NCBI GenBank assembly: GCA_040754295.1
Contig: JBFMCQ010000008.1
Location: forward strand, 1 to 64,000
DNA: 64,000 nt
Source: Solimonas sp040754295
GTDB lineage: Bacteria > Pseudomonadota > Gammaproteobacteria > Nevskiales > Nevskiaceae
Reading direction: 5' to 3'
Below, in pieces: positions 15,494-22,761 of this stretch (the first letter of the stretch is position 1; each line of letters starts with the position of its first letter). Under the pieces are notes generated by a model. It did not search any database, was not told the DNA's origin, and worked only from the letters and a program-made list of their open reading frames with translations. A program made the position numbers and the translations under genes.

Positions 15494-16594
15494 ATGGACG
15501 TACGGGCGCTGAGATCGTGGATCGGTCGGTTGGGCTGCAGGGCGCTCATGGCGGCGCTGGTGGTCTGGCTGGGAACCTCGCGCGCCGCGCCGGCCGGCAT
15601 TCAGCTCGACGGTGACGGGCGCGAGCCCTACGCGACCGGGTCGATCGTGTACCTCGACAATGACGCGCTCTCGGCGGCGCAACGCGACGAGGACTACACC
15701 GGCGGACTCGCGATCACGCTCGCCGGCCGGCGCACCCGGGAGTGGCCGGTCTCGATCGACCCCGTGCTCGGGCTCGTCGACCAGGCCCTCGCGCTGGCGG
15801 GACGCGACGGCGTCTTCGAGCTGCACAGCGCACAGCTGGGCGCGATCGCGTTCACGCCGGCCGAGGTCGACGTCGCCGAAGTGATTCCCGGCGACCGGCC
15901 ATACGCCAGCCTGCTGTACTGGGCCGCCGGGCGCATGTATCTGCGCGAGGCGCAGCGCGCCGCATACCACAGCAGCGTCTCGATCGGCATGCTCGGGCTC
16001 GAAGCCGTTCCCGAGCTGCAGCGCGCGCTGCACGCGGTCATCGGCGTATCCGAGCCGCGCGGCTGGGCACATCAGATCTCCGACGGCGGCGAGCCGACGT
16101 TGCGCTACACGCTATCGCGGCAGGACTTGTTCGCCAGCCGCCGCGGCGGCGCCTGGGGCGACTACGACTTCAAGAGCACGGTTGGCGCAAGCCTCGGCTA
16201 TACCACCGAAACCAACGCGGCGCTATCGCTGCGCTGGGGCCGCATCGGTACGCCGTGGTGGAGTTTTCCGCCGGAGCGCGTGAACTACATCTCCGAGCCG
16301 GTGCCGGTGGTCCGCTCCCCGGGAACACGCGAGCTGTTCCTCTGGGCCGGCGCAAAACTCAAAACACCGATCTACAACGCGTTTCTGCAGGGTCAGTTCC
16401 GCGACAGCGATCTCCGCTACGACCACGGCGACCTGCGCCCGCTGGTCGCGGAAGCCTGGGCCGGCGCGACCGCGCAGCTCGGCCGCTCGCTGCACCTCTC
16501 CTGGGTCATGCGCTACCAAACTTCGGAGCTGCGCGAGGGGCCCGGCGACCGCGAGCTGCTCTGGGGCAGCCTGTTCATCACGCACAGCCTGTGA
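15494..16594 (+). CDS. LpxR-like outer-membrane lipid A deacylase family protein (DUF2219)
   Basis: LpxR removes the 3'-linked acyloxyacyl chain of lipid A at the outer membrane. The 366-residue protein begins with a basic stretch and hydrophobic export signal (about 10-32), then the family signature 'YLDNDALSAAQRDEDYTGG', in which the Asn-Asp pair and the following Asp/Thr correspond to known LpxR active-site residues, and 'GWAHQISDGGEPTLRYTLSRQ', which carries the His and Glu positions. Alternating hydrophobic strands fit a 12-strand beta-barrel. A divergent LysR regulator is adjacent. The family is well supported. Activity on this organism's lipid A is inferred. Confidence 0.8.
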   Translation: MDVRALRSWIGRLGCRALMAALVVWLGTSRAAPAGIQLDGDGREPYATGSIVYLDNDALSAAQRDEDYTGGLAITLAGRRTREWPVSIDPVLGLVDQALALAGRDGVFELHSAQLGAIAFTPAEVDVAEVIPGDRPYASLLYWAAGRMYLREAQRAAYHSSVSIGMLGLEAVPELQRALHAVIGVSEPRGWAHQISDGGEPTLRYTLSRQDLFASRRGGAWGDYDFKSTVGASLGYTTETNAALSLRWGRIGTPWWSFPPERVNYISEPVPVVRSPGTRELFLWAGAKLKTPIYNAFLQGQFRDSDLRYDHGDLRPLVAEAWAGATAQLGRSLHLSWVMRYQTSELREGPGDRELLWGSLFITHSL

Positions 16595-16637
16595 GCCGCG
16601 ACGGGACGTCATACCGCGCTCCGCTACACTGCAGACG

Positions 16638-17462
16638 ATGACGATGCGTCCGACACCGCCGCACCCGGACGACAGCAGGCAAGCCAGCGTCGAAGTCTGC
16701 GGCGCCGGCACGGTGGGGCTGCGCATTCACGAGCAGCCGCGAACGCGTCACGGCGCACCGGTCGTGCTCTACTTCCACGGCGGTGCGTTCACCCGCGGCA
16801 GCGGCGCAGCGCCGACGGCGCTCGTCCGCGCGCTACACGCGGCCGGTGCCGTCGTCGTCGCCATCGACTACCCGCTCGCGCCGGCGCATCCGTTTCCACA
16901 AGCCGTCGAAGCGGGCCATGCCGCCTTGTGCTGGCTCAAGCGCGAGCGCGTCGCGCTGACCGGCTGCCGCTCGGCCTTGCTGGTCGCCGGCGAGGAGGCT
17001 GGCGGCAACCTCGCCGCCGCCGCCGCATTGATGGCGCGCGATCGCCTCGAACCGAAACTCTCGGGCACCATTCTGCTGTGCCCGATGCTCGACCCCTGCG
17101 TCGGCACCGCGTCGCTGCGGCGCACGCGCGCCGGCCCCGTTGGCTGCAAGTGGGCCGATGGCTGGGCCCAGTATCTCGCCAACCCGGCCGACGTCGATCA
17201 TCCGTACGCGGTGCCGGCCTCGGCGCTGCGGCAGAGCGGCCTGCCACCGACGCTGCTGATCACTGCATCCGACGACCCGCTGCATGACGAAGCGCGGAGC
17301 TATGGTGCGCGCCTGCGCACAGCCGGTGTCACGGTCCAGGAGCGCCTGCTGCCGGCGCCGACCGGCTGGCCCGAAACGCTGCTGCACGCGGCGCCGCCGC
17401 AAGCGCCGTGGTACGACGCACTGTTGCGGGAAGTGCGCGACTTCCTCGCGGCCGTGGCTTGA
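16638..17462 (+). CDS. Alpha/beta-hydrolase of the HSL/Aes family lacking the catalytic serine
   Basis: The 274-residue protein carries the HSL-family oxyanion motif 'YFHGGAF' (45-51), 'DYPLAP' (78-83), a C-terminal acidic candidate D212/D213 in 'TASDDPLHDEA' and H250. The nucleophile elbow, normally G-D-S-A-G-G, reads G118-E-E-A-G-G: the serine position is E120, encoded by GAG at 16995-16997. Unless this is a recent mutation or a sequencing error, the protein cannot work as a serine esterase. It follows the lpxR-like gene by 43 bp and may be cotranscribed. A non-catalytic or altered function is inferred. Confidence 0.8.
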   Translation: MTMRPTPPHPDDSRQASVEVCGAGTVGLRIHEQPRTRHGAPVVLYFHGGAFTRGSGAAPTALVRALHAAGAVVVAIDYPLAPAHPFPQAVEAGHAALCWLKRERVALTGCRSALLVAGEEAGGNLAAAAALMARDRLEPKLSGTILLCPMLDPCVGTASLRRTRAGPVGCKWADGWAQYLANPADVDHPYAVPASALRQSGLPPTLLITASDDPLHDEARSYGARLRTAGVTVQERLLPAPTGWPETLLHAAPPQAPWYDALLREVRDFLAAVA

Positions 17463-17582
17463 ACACCAGACAGATCGCGCGCAGCGCGCTGTCGAGCCGC
17501 TCCGCGGTCTCGGCGCGAAGGGGAACCCCCGTGGGGATCCGCGCAGCGTCAGCGTCCCGTGCCGGCACCGGGAGTCAGGCGA

Positions 17583-17912
17583 TCAGTACATCAGTACGGC
17601 GAGTGCGGTCAGCACCGCGAGCGCCGCCACCGCGGCGACCCCCCACCGGTACCGCAATCGTCGCGGCCGCGGCATACCGACGCCGCAAGAGTCGCGGCCG
17701 CCCGGATCGCGGGCCGCCGGGGTGCCGGTTTCCTGGCGATACGCCTCGCGCACTGCATCAGGGTCGGGCGGAAAGCCGGCGGCTTCGTCGTCGGTGCCCA
17801 GCGGCGCCGCCGCGGGATCGGGGTACGGCAGCTTGCTGCCAGTCGCGCCGCGATCGATCGCGTCGCGCAGCTGCTCGCTCGATTTTCCACGCCTGGCTCC
17901 GGCTCGGCTCAT
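17583..17912 (-). CDS. Small single-pass membrane protein of unknown function
   Basis: The 109-residue product has a basic N-terminus, an acidic Pro-rich middle, a second basic cluster 'PRPRRLRYR', and a C-terminal hydrophobic helix (about 91-109), which suggests a tail-anchored inner-membrane protein with its bulk in the cytoplasm. A strong AGGAGG ribosome site lies 8 bp before the ATG, which supports a real gene. I do not recognise the family. It converges with the esterase-like gene across 120 bp that contain a short GC-rich palindrome (17555-17573). Confidence 0.6.
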   Translation of the reverse strand: MSRAGARRGKSSEQLRDAIDRGATGSKLPYPDPAAAPLGTDDEAAGFPPDPDAVREAYRQETGTPAARDPGGRDSCGVGMPRPRRLRYRWGVAAVAALAVLTALAVLMY

Positions 17913-18044
17913 GGTGCGGCCCTCCTCTGCGGCTCCCGCAGGATCTGCCCCCGTGCCAGCAAGCTTCGTGCACGAAGCCCGGCGACGGGTGACGGAGGGG
18001 ATGCCACTGCAGCCCGCCGAAGCCGCATCGCGGGCGCCGCGTTC

Positions 18045-18070
18045 AGGTGCGGTTCGCTGCGCTGCACCCA
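18045..18070. repeat. GGTTCGCT palindromic repeat
   Basis: A short palindrome with ends AGGTGC and GCACC around GGTTCGCTGCGCT, related to the modules at 6887 and 8916. It lies 37 bp before the start of the host-attachment-family gene, in its leader or promoter region. Confidence 0.5.
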
Positions 18071-18106
18071 GACTTTTGCATGGGCAGGCCAGACAGGAGA
18101 GCGCAG

Positions 18107-18559
18107 ATGGAAGCGACCCGCGTCCCTGCCGGTGCCGTCGTATTGGTGGGTGACGGGCGCAAAGCCCTGTTCCTGCGCAATCGCGGCACGGCGAACGATC
18201 CGCGGCTCGAAACCGAGCGGGTGCTCAAGCAGGAGAACCCGGCGACACGCGACCAGGGCGCAGATCGTCCGGGGCGCCGCACCGGCGGCTGGTCGGGGCA
18301 TCGCACCGCGCTCGACGAAACCGACTGGCACGAGCTGGGCGAAGACCGCTTCGCCGCGACGGTCGCCGCGGCGCTGCACCGCAGCCTGCTCGATGGCCGG
18401 CTGGAGCAGCTGATTGTCATCGCGCCACCGTCCGCGCTCGGCGTGCTGCGCAGCAAGCTCACACATGAAGTCGCCGAGCGCGTCATCGCCGAGATTCCAA
18501 AAACGCTGACCGGACGCGAAGTCCCCGCAATACAGCGTCTGCTGACCGGCGTCGACTGA
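18107..18559 (+). CDS. Host-attachment protein family (AtsE-like)
   Basis: The 150-residue protein starts with a beta-strand region 'GAVVLVGDGRKALFLRNRG', has 'DETDWHELGEDRFAATVAAAL', then 'LIVIAPPSALGVLRSKL' and the C-terminal 'VIAEIPKTLTGREVPAIQRLL', the pattern of the family annotated as 'protein required for attachment to host cells'. The fold is related to eRF1/baeRF-like domains and the biochemical function is not established. An AGGAGA site precedes the ATG at 18107; the frame is open upstream but crosses a palindromic repeat. Confidence 0.72.
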   Translation: MEATRVPAGAVVLVGDGRKALFLRNRGTANDPRLETERVLKQENPATRDQGADRPGRRTGGWSGHRTALDETDWHELGEDRFAATVAAALHRSLLDGRLEQLIVIAPPSALGVLRSKLTHEVAERVIAEIPKTLTGREVPAIQRLLTGVD

Positions 18560-18739
18560 CGCCGCTGCGTCAGTCTGCGGCTGCACCGCTACCGACTCGA
18601 GCAGCGGCACGCGGAGTTCTTCGAGCACGAACAGCGGCCGACCAGCAGGAAGACCAGGTCGCCGACGAAGCTCACCTTCGATGTCGTGGCCGTCCAGCTG
18701 CAGCCGGCCTCCAACGGCCACCCGCCGCCGCGGCGCTCC

Positions 18740-18745
18740 TATAAT
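18740..18745 (+). promoter_or_regulatory. Consensus -10 hexamer before the SDR gene
   Basis: A perfect TATAAT lies 40 bp before the SDR start and is followed by a GC-rich discriminator. No clear -35 is seen at 16-18 bp. The preceding 180 bp contain no gene that I can support. Confidence 0.4.
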
Positions 18746-18785
18746 GCCGCTCGGTCAACGACCTTTTTTTGGAGAGGGAAAGCCG

Positions 18786-19547
18786 ATGGACATCAGGGAT
18801 CGCGTGTTTGTCGTCAGCGGCGGCGCTTCCGGGCTGGGCGAAGCAACGGTACGGCGCGCGGTGGCAAACGGCGGCAAGGCGGTAATCGCCGACATGAACG
18901 CCGAGCGCGGCGAAGCGCTCGCAAGCGAGCTCGGCGCGCGCTTCGTGCGCTGCGACGTCACACAGGACGCCGACGCGAAGAGCGCGATCGCCGCCGCGCA
19001 GCAGGCCTTCGGCCGTGTCGACGTTCTCGTCAATTGCGCCGGCATCGGTACGCCGGCGAAAGCCGTCGGCAAGGACGGACCGCTGCCGCTGGAGCAGTTC
19101 GACAAGGTGATCCGCGTCAATCTCATCGGCACCTTCAACATGATCCGCATCGCCGCCGCGGCGATGCAGCAGCAGGCGCCCAACGCCGGCGGCGAGCGCG
19201 GCGTGATCGTCAACACGGCCTCGGTCGCCGCCTTCGACGGCCAGATCGGGCAGCCGGCGTATGCGGCGTCGAAGGCCGGCGTCGTCGGCATGACGCTGCC
19301 GCTGGCCCGCGAGTTCGCGCGCACCGGCATTCGCGTCGTCACCATCGCGCCGGGCCTGTTCATGACGCCGATGATGCACGGCCTGCCCAAGGAAGCGCAG
19401 GATTCGCTGGCCGCCCAGGTGCCATTCCCGGCGCGGCTCGGACAGCCGGAAGAGTTCGCGCAGCTGGTGCAGTCGATCGTCGAGAACCCGATGCTCAACG
19501 GCGAGACGATCCGCCTCGACGGCGCGATCCGCATGGCGCCGAAATAG
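18786..19547 (+). CDS. Short-chain dehydrogenase/reductase, 3-hydroxyacyl-CoA dehydrogenase type II-like
   Basis: This is a 253-residue classical SDR with NAD-binding 'SGGASGLGE' (11-19), 'NCAGI', catalytic Ser region 'NTASVAAFDG' and 'YAASKAG' (Tyr-x3-Lys). Overall it resembles HSD17B10-like 3-hydroxyacyl-CoA dehydrogenases, including the loop 'KDGPLPLEQFDKVI' and the C-terminal 'LNGETIRLDGAIRM'. It is probably a fatty-acid or branched-chain beta-oxidation step, substrate inferred. GGAGAGGG precedes the ATG at 18786. Confidence 0.85.
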   Translation: MDIRDRVFVVSGGASGLGEATVRRAVANGGKAVIADMNAERGEALASELGARFVRCDVTQDADAKSAIAAAQQAFGRVDVLVNCAGIGTPAKAVGKDGPLPLEQFDKVIRVNLIGTFNMIRIAAAAMQQQAPNAGGERGVIVNTASVAAFDGQIGQPAYAASKAGVVGMTLPLAREFARTGIRVVTIAPGLFMTPMMHGLPKEAQDSLAAQVPFPARLGQPEEFAQLVQSIVENPMLNGETIRLDGAIRMAPK

Positions 19548-19562
19548 GACATCTGTCCCATT

Positions 19563-19583
19563 GTGCTAGCCAAGTGCTAGCCA
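19563..19583. repeat. Two 10-bp direct repeats, period 11
   Basis: GTGCTAGCCA occurs at 19563-19572 and again at 19574-19583, in the 463-bp gap after the SDR gene. The 11-bp period is about one helical turn, as in operators, but no gene follows closely. The rest of the gap up to tRNA-Ser holds the 85-bp palindromic element and no supported gene. Confidence 0.45.
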
Positions 19584-19755
19584 TGCGAGCCTCATGCGAC
19601 ATTGGTCGCCAGAGGCTGGATGACGCCCGAAGCGCGGGAAGCGCTGGAGATGCGGCGCTACCGGTCTAGGTTGAAGCAGCCGATGACGCTGCTGCCACCT
19701 GCGCAACGCGCCACGTGATTGGGCTCGAATCTCGGCTGGGCGCAATCCGGGGCTC

Positions 19756-19840
19756 GTCATTCCCGCGAATGCGGGAATCCAGTGGTGCGAAGAACGCCCT
19801 TGTCGGCACTGGATGCCCGCCTGCGCGGGCCGGGCATGAC
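19756..19840. repeat. 85-bp palindromic element (GTCATTCCCGC...)
   Basis: The element begins GTCATTCCCGCGAATGCGGG and ends with CGGGCATGAC, with sub-terminal AATCCAGTG and CACTGGAT also complementary, so it can fold as one long hairpin. It belongs to a type of non-coding palindromic repeat widespread in Proteobacteria (compare the ATTCCC-N8-GGGAAT dRS3 unit of Neisseria). No transposase is linked to it here. Confidence 0.8.
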
Positions 19841-19970
19841 GAAGAGCAGCTGAGATTCGGACCGAATCACGACGCGCCATGCTGCTCGACCTGGACGACT
19901 ACAGCGCACCAGGATCGACCGCGCCGAGCGCATCGAGACGTTCGCGGTGGGAGAAATGGGGTGCACTGCG

Positions 19971-20013
19971 CCAAACAAAGAAAGCTGACATTGAGTCAGC
20001 TTTCTTTGTTTGG
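19971..20013 (-). terminator. Long hairpin terminator of tRNA-Ser(GGA), overlapping its CCA end
   Basis: Two perfect 19-bp arms (19971-19989 and 19995-20013) flank the 5-base loop ATTGA. On the minus strand the hairpin begins with the CCA of the tRNA 3' end and its distal arm is T-rich (TTTCTTTGTTTGG). It is therefore both the likely terminator and a structure that competes with the exposed 3' end of the precursor. Confidence 0.8.
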
Positions 20014-20103
20014 CGGAGAGAGAGGGATTCGAACCCTCGATACGGCTTGTCACCGTATACACGCTTTCCAGGCGTGCTCCTTCAACCACTCGGACATCTC
20101 TCC
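20011..20103 (-). tRNA. tRNA-Ser (anticodon GGA)
   Basis: On the minus strand the acceptor GGAGAGA pairs with TCTCTCC, followed by discriminator G and encoded CCA. The anticodon loop is CTGGAAA (anticodon GGA), and there is a long class II variable arm and T loop GTTCGAATC. It reads UCC and UCU. Confidence 0.96.
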
Positions 20104-20127
20104 GATGTCGTGCGCAGGGGCGCGCGC

Positions 20128-20133
20128 ATTATA
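20128..20133 (-). promoter_or_regulatory. -10 box of tRNA-Ser(GGA) with GC-rich discriminator
   Basis: TATAAT on the minus strand, 24 bp before the mature 5' end of the tRNA, is followed by GCGCGCGCCCC. GC-rich discriminators of this kind are known in promoters under stringent control. The -35 region is not consensus. Confidence 0.6.
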
Positions 20134-20140
20134 CCGGCCC

Positions 20141-20446
20141 TCAGCCCGCCGGCGGCTCCGGCTGCGCGGCCAGCGGCGGCGGGATGTCGAGGCACTCAAT
20201 GTGCGTCTTGGCGGGGTCTTCCGGATCGGCGACCTCGCGTGCGAACGGTACCGGATCTTGCGGCGGCGGCGGGATGCGCAACGCCGACGGCGACTCCGGC
20301 ACCGTGAGATTGTCCACCTGGCCCGGCGGCGGCAGTGTCTGCGCGGTCTGGTAGTCGAGCTCGCCGACGCAATGCCGGCTGACGCCGCCGCAAGCGGACA
20401 GCAGCAGGAGTGCGGCCGACGACGCCACGAGCAGACCGGCCCTCAT
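20141..20446 (-). CDS. Small lipoprotein, BamC-like N-terminal 'lasso' only
   Basis: The 101-residue protein has a lipoprotein signal ending 'LLSAC' (C19), then an unstructured Pro-rich segment 'ELDYQTAQTLPPP' and 'LTVPESPSALRIPPPP'. Its start overlaps the dapA stop (ATGA). In many Gammaproteobacteria the gene right after dapA is bamC/nlpB, a BAM-complex lipoprotein of about 340 residues whose unstructured N-terminus wraps around BamD. The pattern here (Tyr, then Pro-spaced 'L-x-x-P' steps) resembles that N-terminus and the two globular BamC domains are missing. Assignment to BamC is inference from position and motif. Confidence 0.65.
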   Translation of the reverse strand: MRAGLLVASSAALLLLSACGGVSRHCVGELDYQTAQTLPPPGQVDNLTVPESPSALRIPPPPQDPVPFAREVADPEDPAKTHIECLDIPPPLAAQPEPPAG

Positions 20447-21327
20447 GCGAGCGCCCCCGCCGCGCGCAGCGCGGCGCGCACCGTTGCGTGGTGCGCGGAG
20501 TCGAGCGGCACCAGCGGCAGGCGCAGGCCGTTCTGAATCTTGTTCATCTGCGAAAGTGCCCATTTGACGGGAATCGGATTGGGTTCGACGAAGAGATCCC
20601 TGTGCAGCGCGCGCAGCTCGCCGTCGATGCGCTCCGCGGTCGCACGGTCGCCGGCGAGCGCCGCCGCGCACATCTGGTGCATCTTGCGCGGCGCCACGTT
20701 GGCCGTAACCGAGATATCGCCGTGGCCGCCGGCCAGGATCGATTCGCAGGCGGTCGCGTCATCGCCCGAGTAGACCGCGAAATCGGCGCCGAGATCCAGC
20801 GCCAGCAGCTCGCGGATGCGCGACAGCTCGCCCTTGGCCTCCTTGATGCCGACGATGTTCGGAATCCTGGCCAGGCGCGCGACGGTCGCCGGCAGCATGT
20901 CGCAGCCGGTGCGGCCGGGCACGTTGTAGAGAATCTGCGGCAGGTCGTCGACCGCCTCGGCAACGACCTTGAAGTGCTGGTACAGGCCTTCCTGCGGCGG
21001 CTTGTTGTAGTAAGGCGTGACCAGCAGCGCCGCGTCGGCACCGGCGTCCCTGGCCGCGCGCGTCTGGTCGATCGCCTCGCGCGTGGAGTTCGATCCGGTG
21101 CCGGCGATCACCGGAATGCGGCCCCTGCTGAGCGCGATCACGCGGCGGATGACGTCCATGTGCTCGTCGAAGTCCAGCGTCGCGGACTCACCGGTCGTGC
21201 CGACCGCGACGATGGCGTCGGTGCCTTCGGCGATATGCCACTCCACGAGCGCCGCGAGGCTGTCCCAGTCGACGGCGCCGTCCGGAAACATGGGCGTGAC
21301 GATGGCGACGATGCTGCCCTTGATCAT
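20443..21327 (-). CDS. dapA: 4-hydroxy-tetrahydrodipicolinate synthase
   Basis: The enzyme condenses pyruvate and aspartate semialdehyde in lysine and diaminopimelate synthesis. The 294-residue protein has 'GTTGES' (catalytic threonines), 'VTPYYNKPPQEG' (catalytic Tyr) and the Schiff-base Lys in 'IVGIKEAKG'. On the minus strand a -10-like TATACT (21368-21373) lies about 40 bp upstream. It overlaps the downstream BamC-like gene by 4 bp and diverges from gcvR, the same neighbourhood as in E. coli. Confidence 0.97.
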   Translation of the reverse strand: MIKGSIVAIVTPMFPDGAVDWDSLAALVEWHIAEGTDAIVAVGTTGESATLDFDEHMDVIRRVIALSRGRIPVIAGTGSNSTREAIDQTRAARDAGADAALLVTPYYNKPPQEGLYQHFKVVAEAVDDLPQILYNVPGRTGCDMLPATVARLARIPNIVGIKEAKGELSRIRELLALDLGADFAVYSGDDATACESILAGGHGDISVTANVAPRKMHQMCAAALAGDRATAERIDGELRALHRDLFVEPNPIPVKWALSQMNKIQNGLRLPLVPLDSAHHATVRAALRAAGALA

Positions 21328-21480
21328 GGAAAGTAGTGGACGCTGGCGCCGATAAAAAAGGGCGGGAAGTATAGCGGCAGCGCCGTCCGAACATCGACCC
21401 GGGCACATCGCGGACGACCGGGTTGCCGTCACCGCGGGCCGGGATGCATTAAACTTTCAAGCCTTTGCACGGCCAGGATC

Positions 21481-22020
21481 ATGGCACAAACGGACACACT
21501 GCTTACCGTCTCCGCGATCGGCAAGCCCAAGGGCAATGTCCCGCTGGAGCTGTTCAAGGCGATCCGCGAACGCGGCGGCGAGGTCGAGGACTGCCGCATC
21601 GCGCAGATCGGCGACCGCCTCACCGCGAATCTGCTGGTGTCCGGCAACTGGAGCACGCTCGGCAGGCTGGAGACGGCGCTGCCCGGCATTGCCGAGAAGC
21701 TGGAGCTGCAGGTCCGCTTCGAGCGCTGCGACGCGCGGCCGTTCAATCCCGAGTTCCGGCCGTACGCAGCCGAGGTCGTCGCGCCGCAGGACTCCAACCT
21801 GCTGGTCAACATCCTCGAGTTCTTCCAGCACCAGGACGTGCTGGTCGTCGAGATCTCGACGCAGAAATACCAGTCGACCTACACCGGCGCCGAGATGGCG
21901 AGCGTGCAGATGGTGCTGCACGTCCCAGTCAACCAGCATCCCCAGGCGCTGCGCGAGTCGTTCATGGATCTGTGCGACGACCTCAACGCCGACGGCATGC
22001 TCGATCCGATCAAGACGTAG
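21481..22020 (+). CDS. gcvR: Glycine cleavage system transcriptional repressor GcvR-like, two ACT domains
   Basis: The 179-residue protein has two ACT-like halves (about 5-85 and 90-175), opening with 'TLLTVSAIGKPKGNVPLELFKAI' and 'EVEDCRIAQIGDR' and closing with 'MDLCDDLNADGMLDPIKT'. GcvR binds glycine and restrains the activator GcvA. Its position, divergent from dapA and just before bcp, matches the E. coli order. The AGGAG that overlaps its stop codon serves as the ribosome site of bcp. Confidence 0.82.
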   Translation: MAQTDTLLTVSAIGKPKGNVPLELFKAIRERGGEVEDCRIAQIGDRLTANLLVSGNWSTLGRLETALPGIAEKLELQVRFERCDARPFNPEFRPYAAEVVAPQDSNLLVNILEFFQHQDVLVVEISTQKYQSTYTGAEMASVQMVLHVPVNQHPQALRESFMDLCDDLNADGMLDPIKT

Positions 22021-22022
22021 GA

Positions 22023-22044
22023 GTAAGGCGTGAGGGGTGAGGCG
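22023..22044 (+). repeat. CGTGAGG-family repeat that contains the bcp start codon
   Basis: The 22-bp block runs from GTAAGG to GAGGCG and is identical to the reverse complement of the right arm at 4119-4140. The GTG at 22030 inside it is the only in-frame ATG/GTG/TTG start for bcp, because a TAA (22024-22026) lies two codons before it. Confidence 0.85.
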
Positions 22045-22509
22045 CAGAAGCTCGCGATTGGGGACGCGATCCCGGAACTGACACTGCCCGCAACCGGCGG
22101 ACGTGACATCAGCCTGCGCGGGCTCAAGGGCAGACCGCTGGTGATCTACTTCTACCCCAAGGACAACACGCCGGGCTGCACGCAGGAAGGCCAGGCTTTT
22201 CGCGATCTGTACGCCGAGTTCCAGGCCGCCGGCGCGGCGATCCTCGGCGTCTCGCGCGACAGCCTGCGCTCGCATGAGAACTTCGCGGCGAAATTCCAGT
22301 TTCCGTTCCCGCTGCTGTCCGACAGCGAAGAGGCCGCCTGCAGGGCCTTCGACGTCATCAAGGAGAAGAGCCTCTACGGCCGCAAGTACATGGGTGTGGA
22401 CCGCAGCACCTTCCTGTTCGACGCGAACGGCGTGCTGCGCCGGGAGTGGCGCGGCGTGAGGGTGAGGAACCACGCGCAGGAAGTGTTGGAAGCGGTGCGC
22501 GCGCTGTAG
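22030..22509 (+). CDS. bcp: Thioredoxin-dependent peroxiredoxin Bcp (PrxQ type)
   Basis: The 159-residue protein reduces hydroperoxides. The peroxidatic cysteine is in 'DNTPGCTQEGQAFRDLY'. The resolving cysteine that E. coli Bcp has five residues later is absent (here Gln), so this is a 1-Cys-type PrxQ or uses another cysteine such as that in 'EEAACRAF'. The GTG start lies inside a dispersed repeat, with AGGAG (22018-22022) properly placed before it. It is 9 bp after gcvR and surely cotranscribed. Near the C-terminus two rare AGG codons in a GTGAGG-GTGAGG stretch (about 22455-22466) echo the same repeat. Confidence 0.93.
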   Translation: MRGEAQKLAIGDAIPELTLPATGGRDISLRGLKGRPLVIYFYPKDNTPGCTQEGQAFRDLYAEFQAAGAAILGVSRDSLRSHENFAAKFQFPFPLLSDSEEAACRAFDVIKEKSLYGRKYMGVDRSTFLFDANGVLRREWRGVRVRNHAQEVLEAVRAL

Positions 22510-22720
22510 CGCGCGGAGTGCCACCATAGCGCGACTCTACGGCAGCCGGAAACCCTTTTCGCCGCTGCGCGCTTGGTCTAGATTTCGAGGCGAACCCTGC
22601 TCGCAGGCCGGCGTCATCAGCCCGTAACAGACGACAATTACTACGCACCGTACCAGCGCGCCAAGCAGAAGCGCCCCGTTCGCAAGGGCCGGCCGCTGCC
22701 CCCTCGACAACAATCACCCG

Positions 22721-22741
22721 CCCGCGGCGGCGAGCCGCGGG
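22721..22741. other. GC hairpin just before the phoH-like gene
   Basis: A perfect CCCGCGGC...GCCGCGGG stem with a 5-base loop ends 20 bp before the phoH-like start. The 252-bp gap between bcp and phoH has no other feature that I can support. The hairpin could influence translation of phoH or end the upstream message. Confidence 0.45.
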
Positions 22742-22761
22742 CACGGGATCGTCTCTCGCAC

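Noticed and set aside
19563..19583. tRNA-associated phage attachment site
   Set aside because: The 10-bp direct repeats lie over 400 bp from tRNA-Ser, no part of the tRNA 3' end is duplicated in the window, and there is no integrase.
22600..22761. N-terminal extension of the PIN-PhoH gene
   Set aside because: The frame stays open upstream and would give a basic Pro/Arg-rich leader, but there is no ATG, GTG or TTG in it, and it contains a strong GC hairpin.
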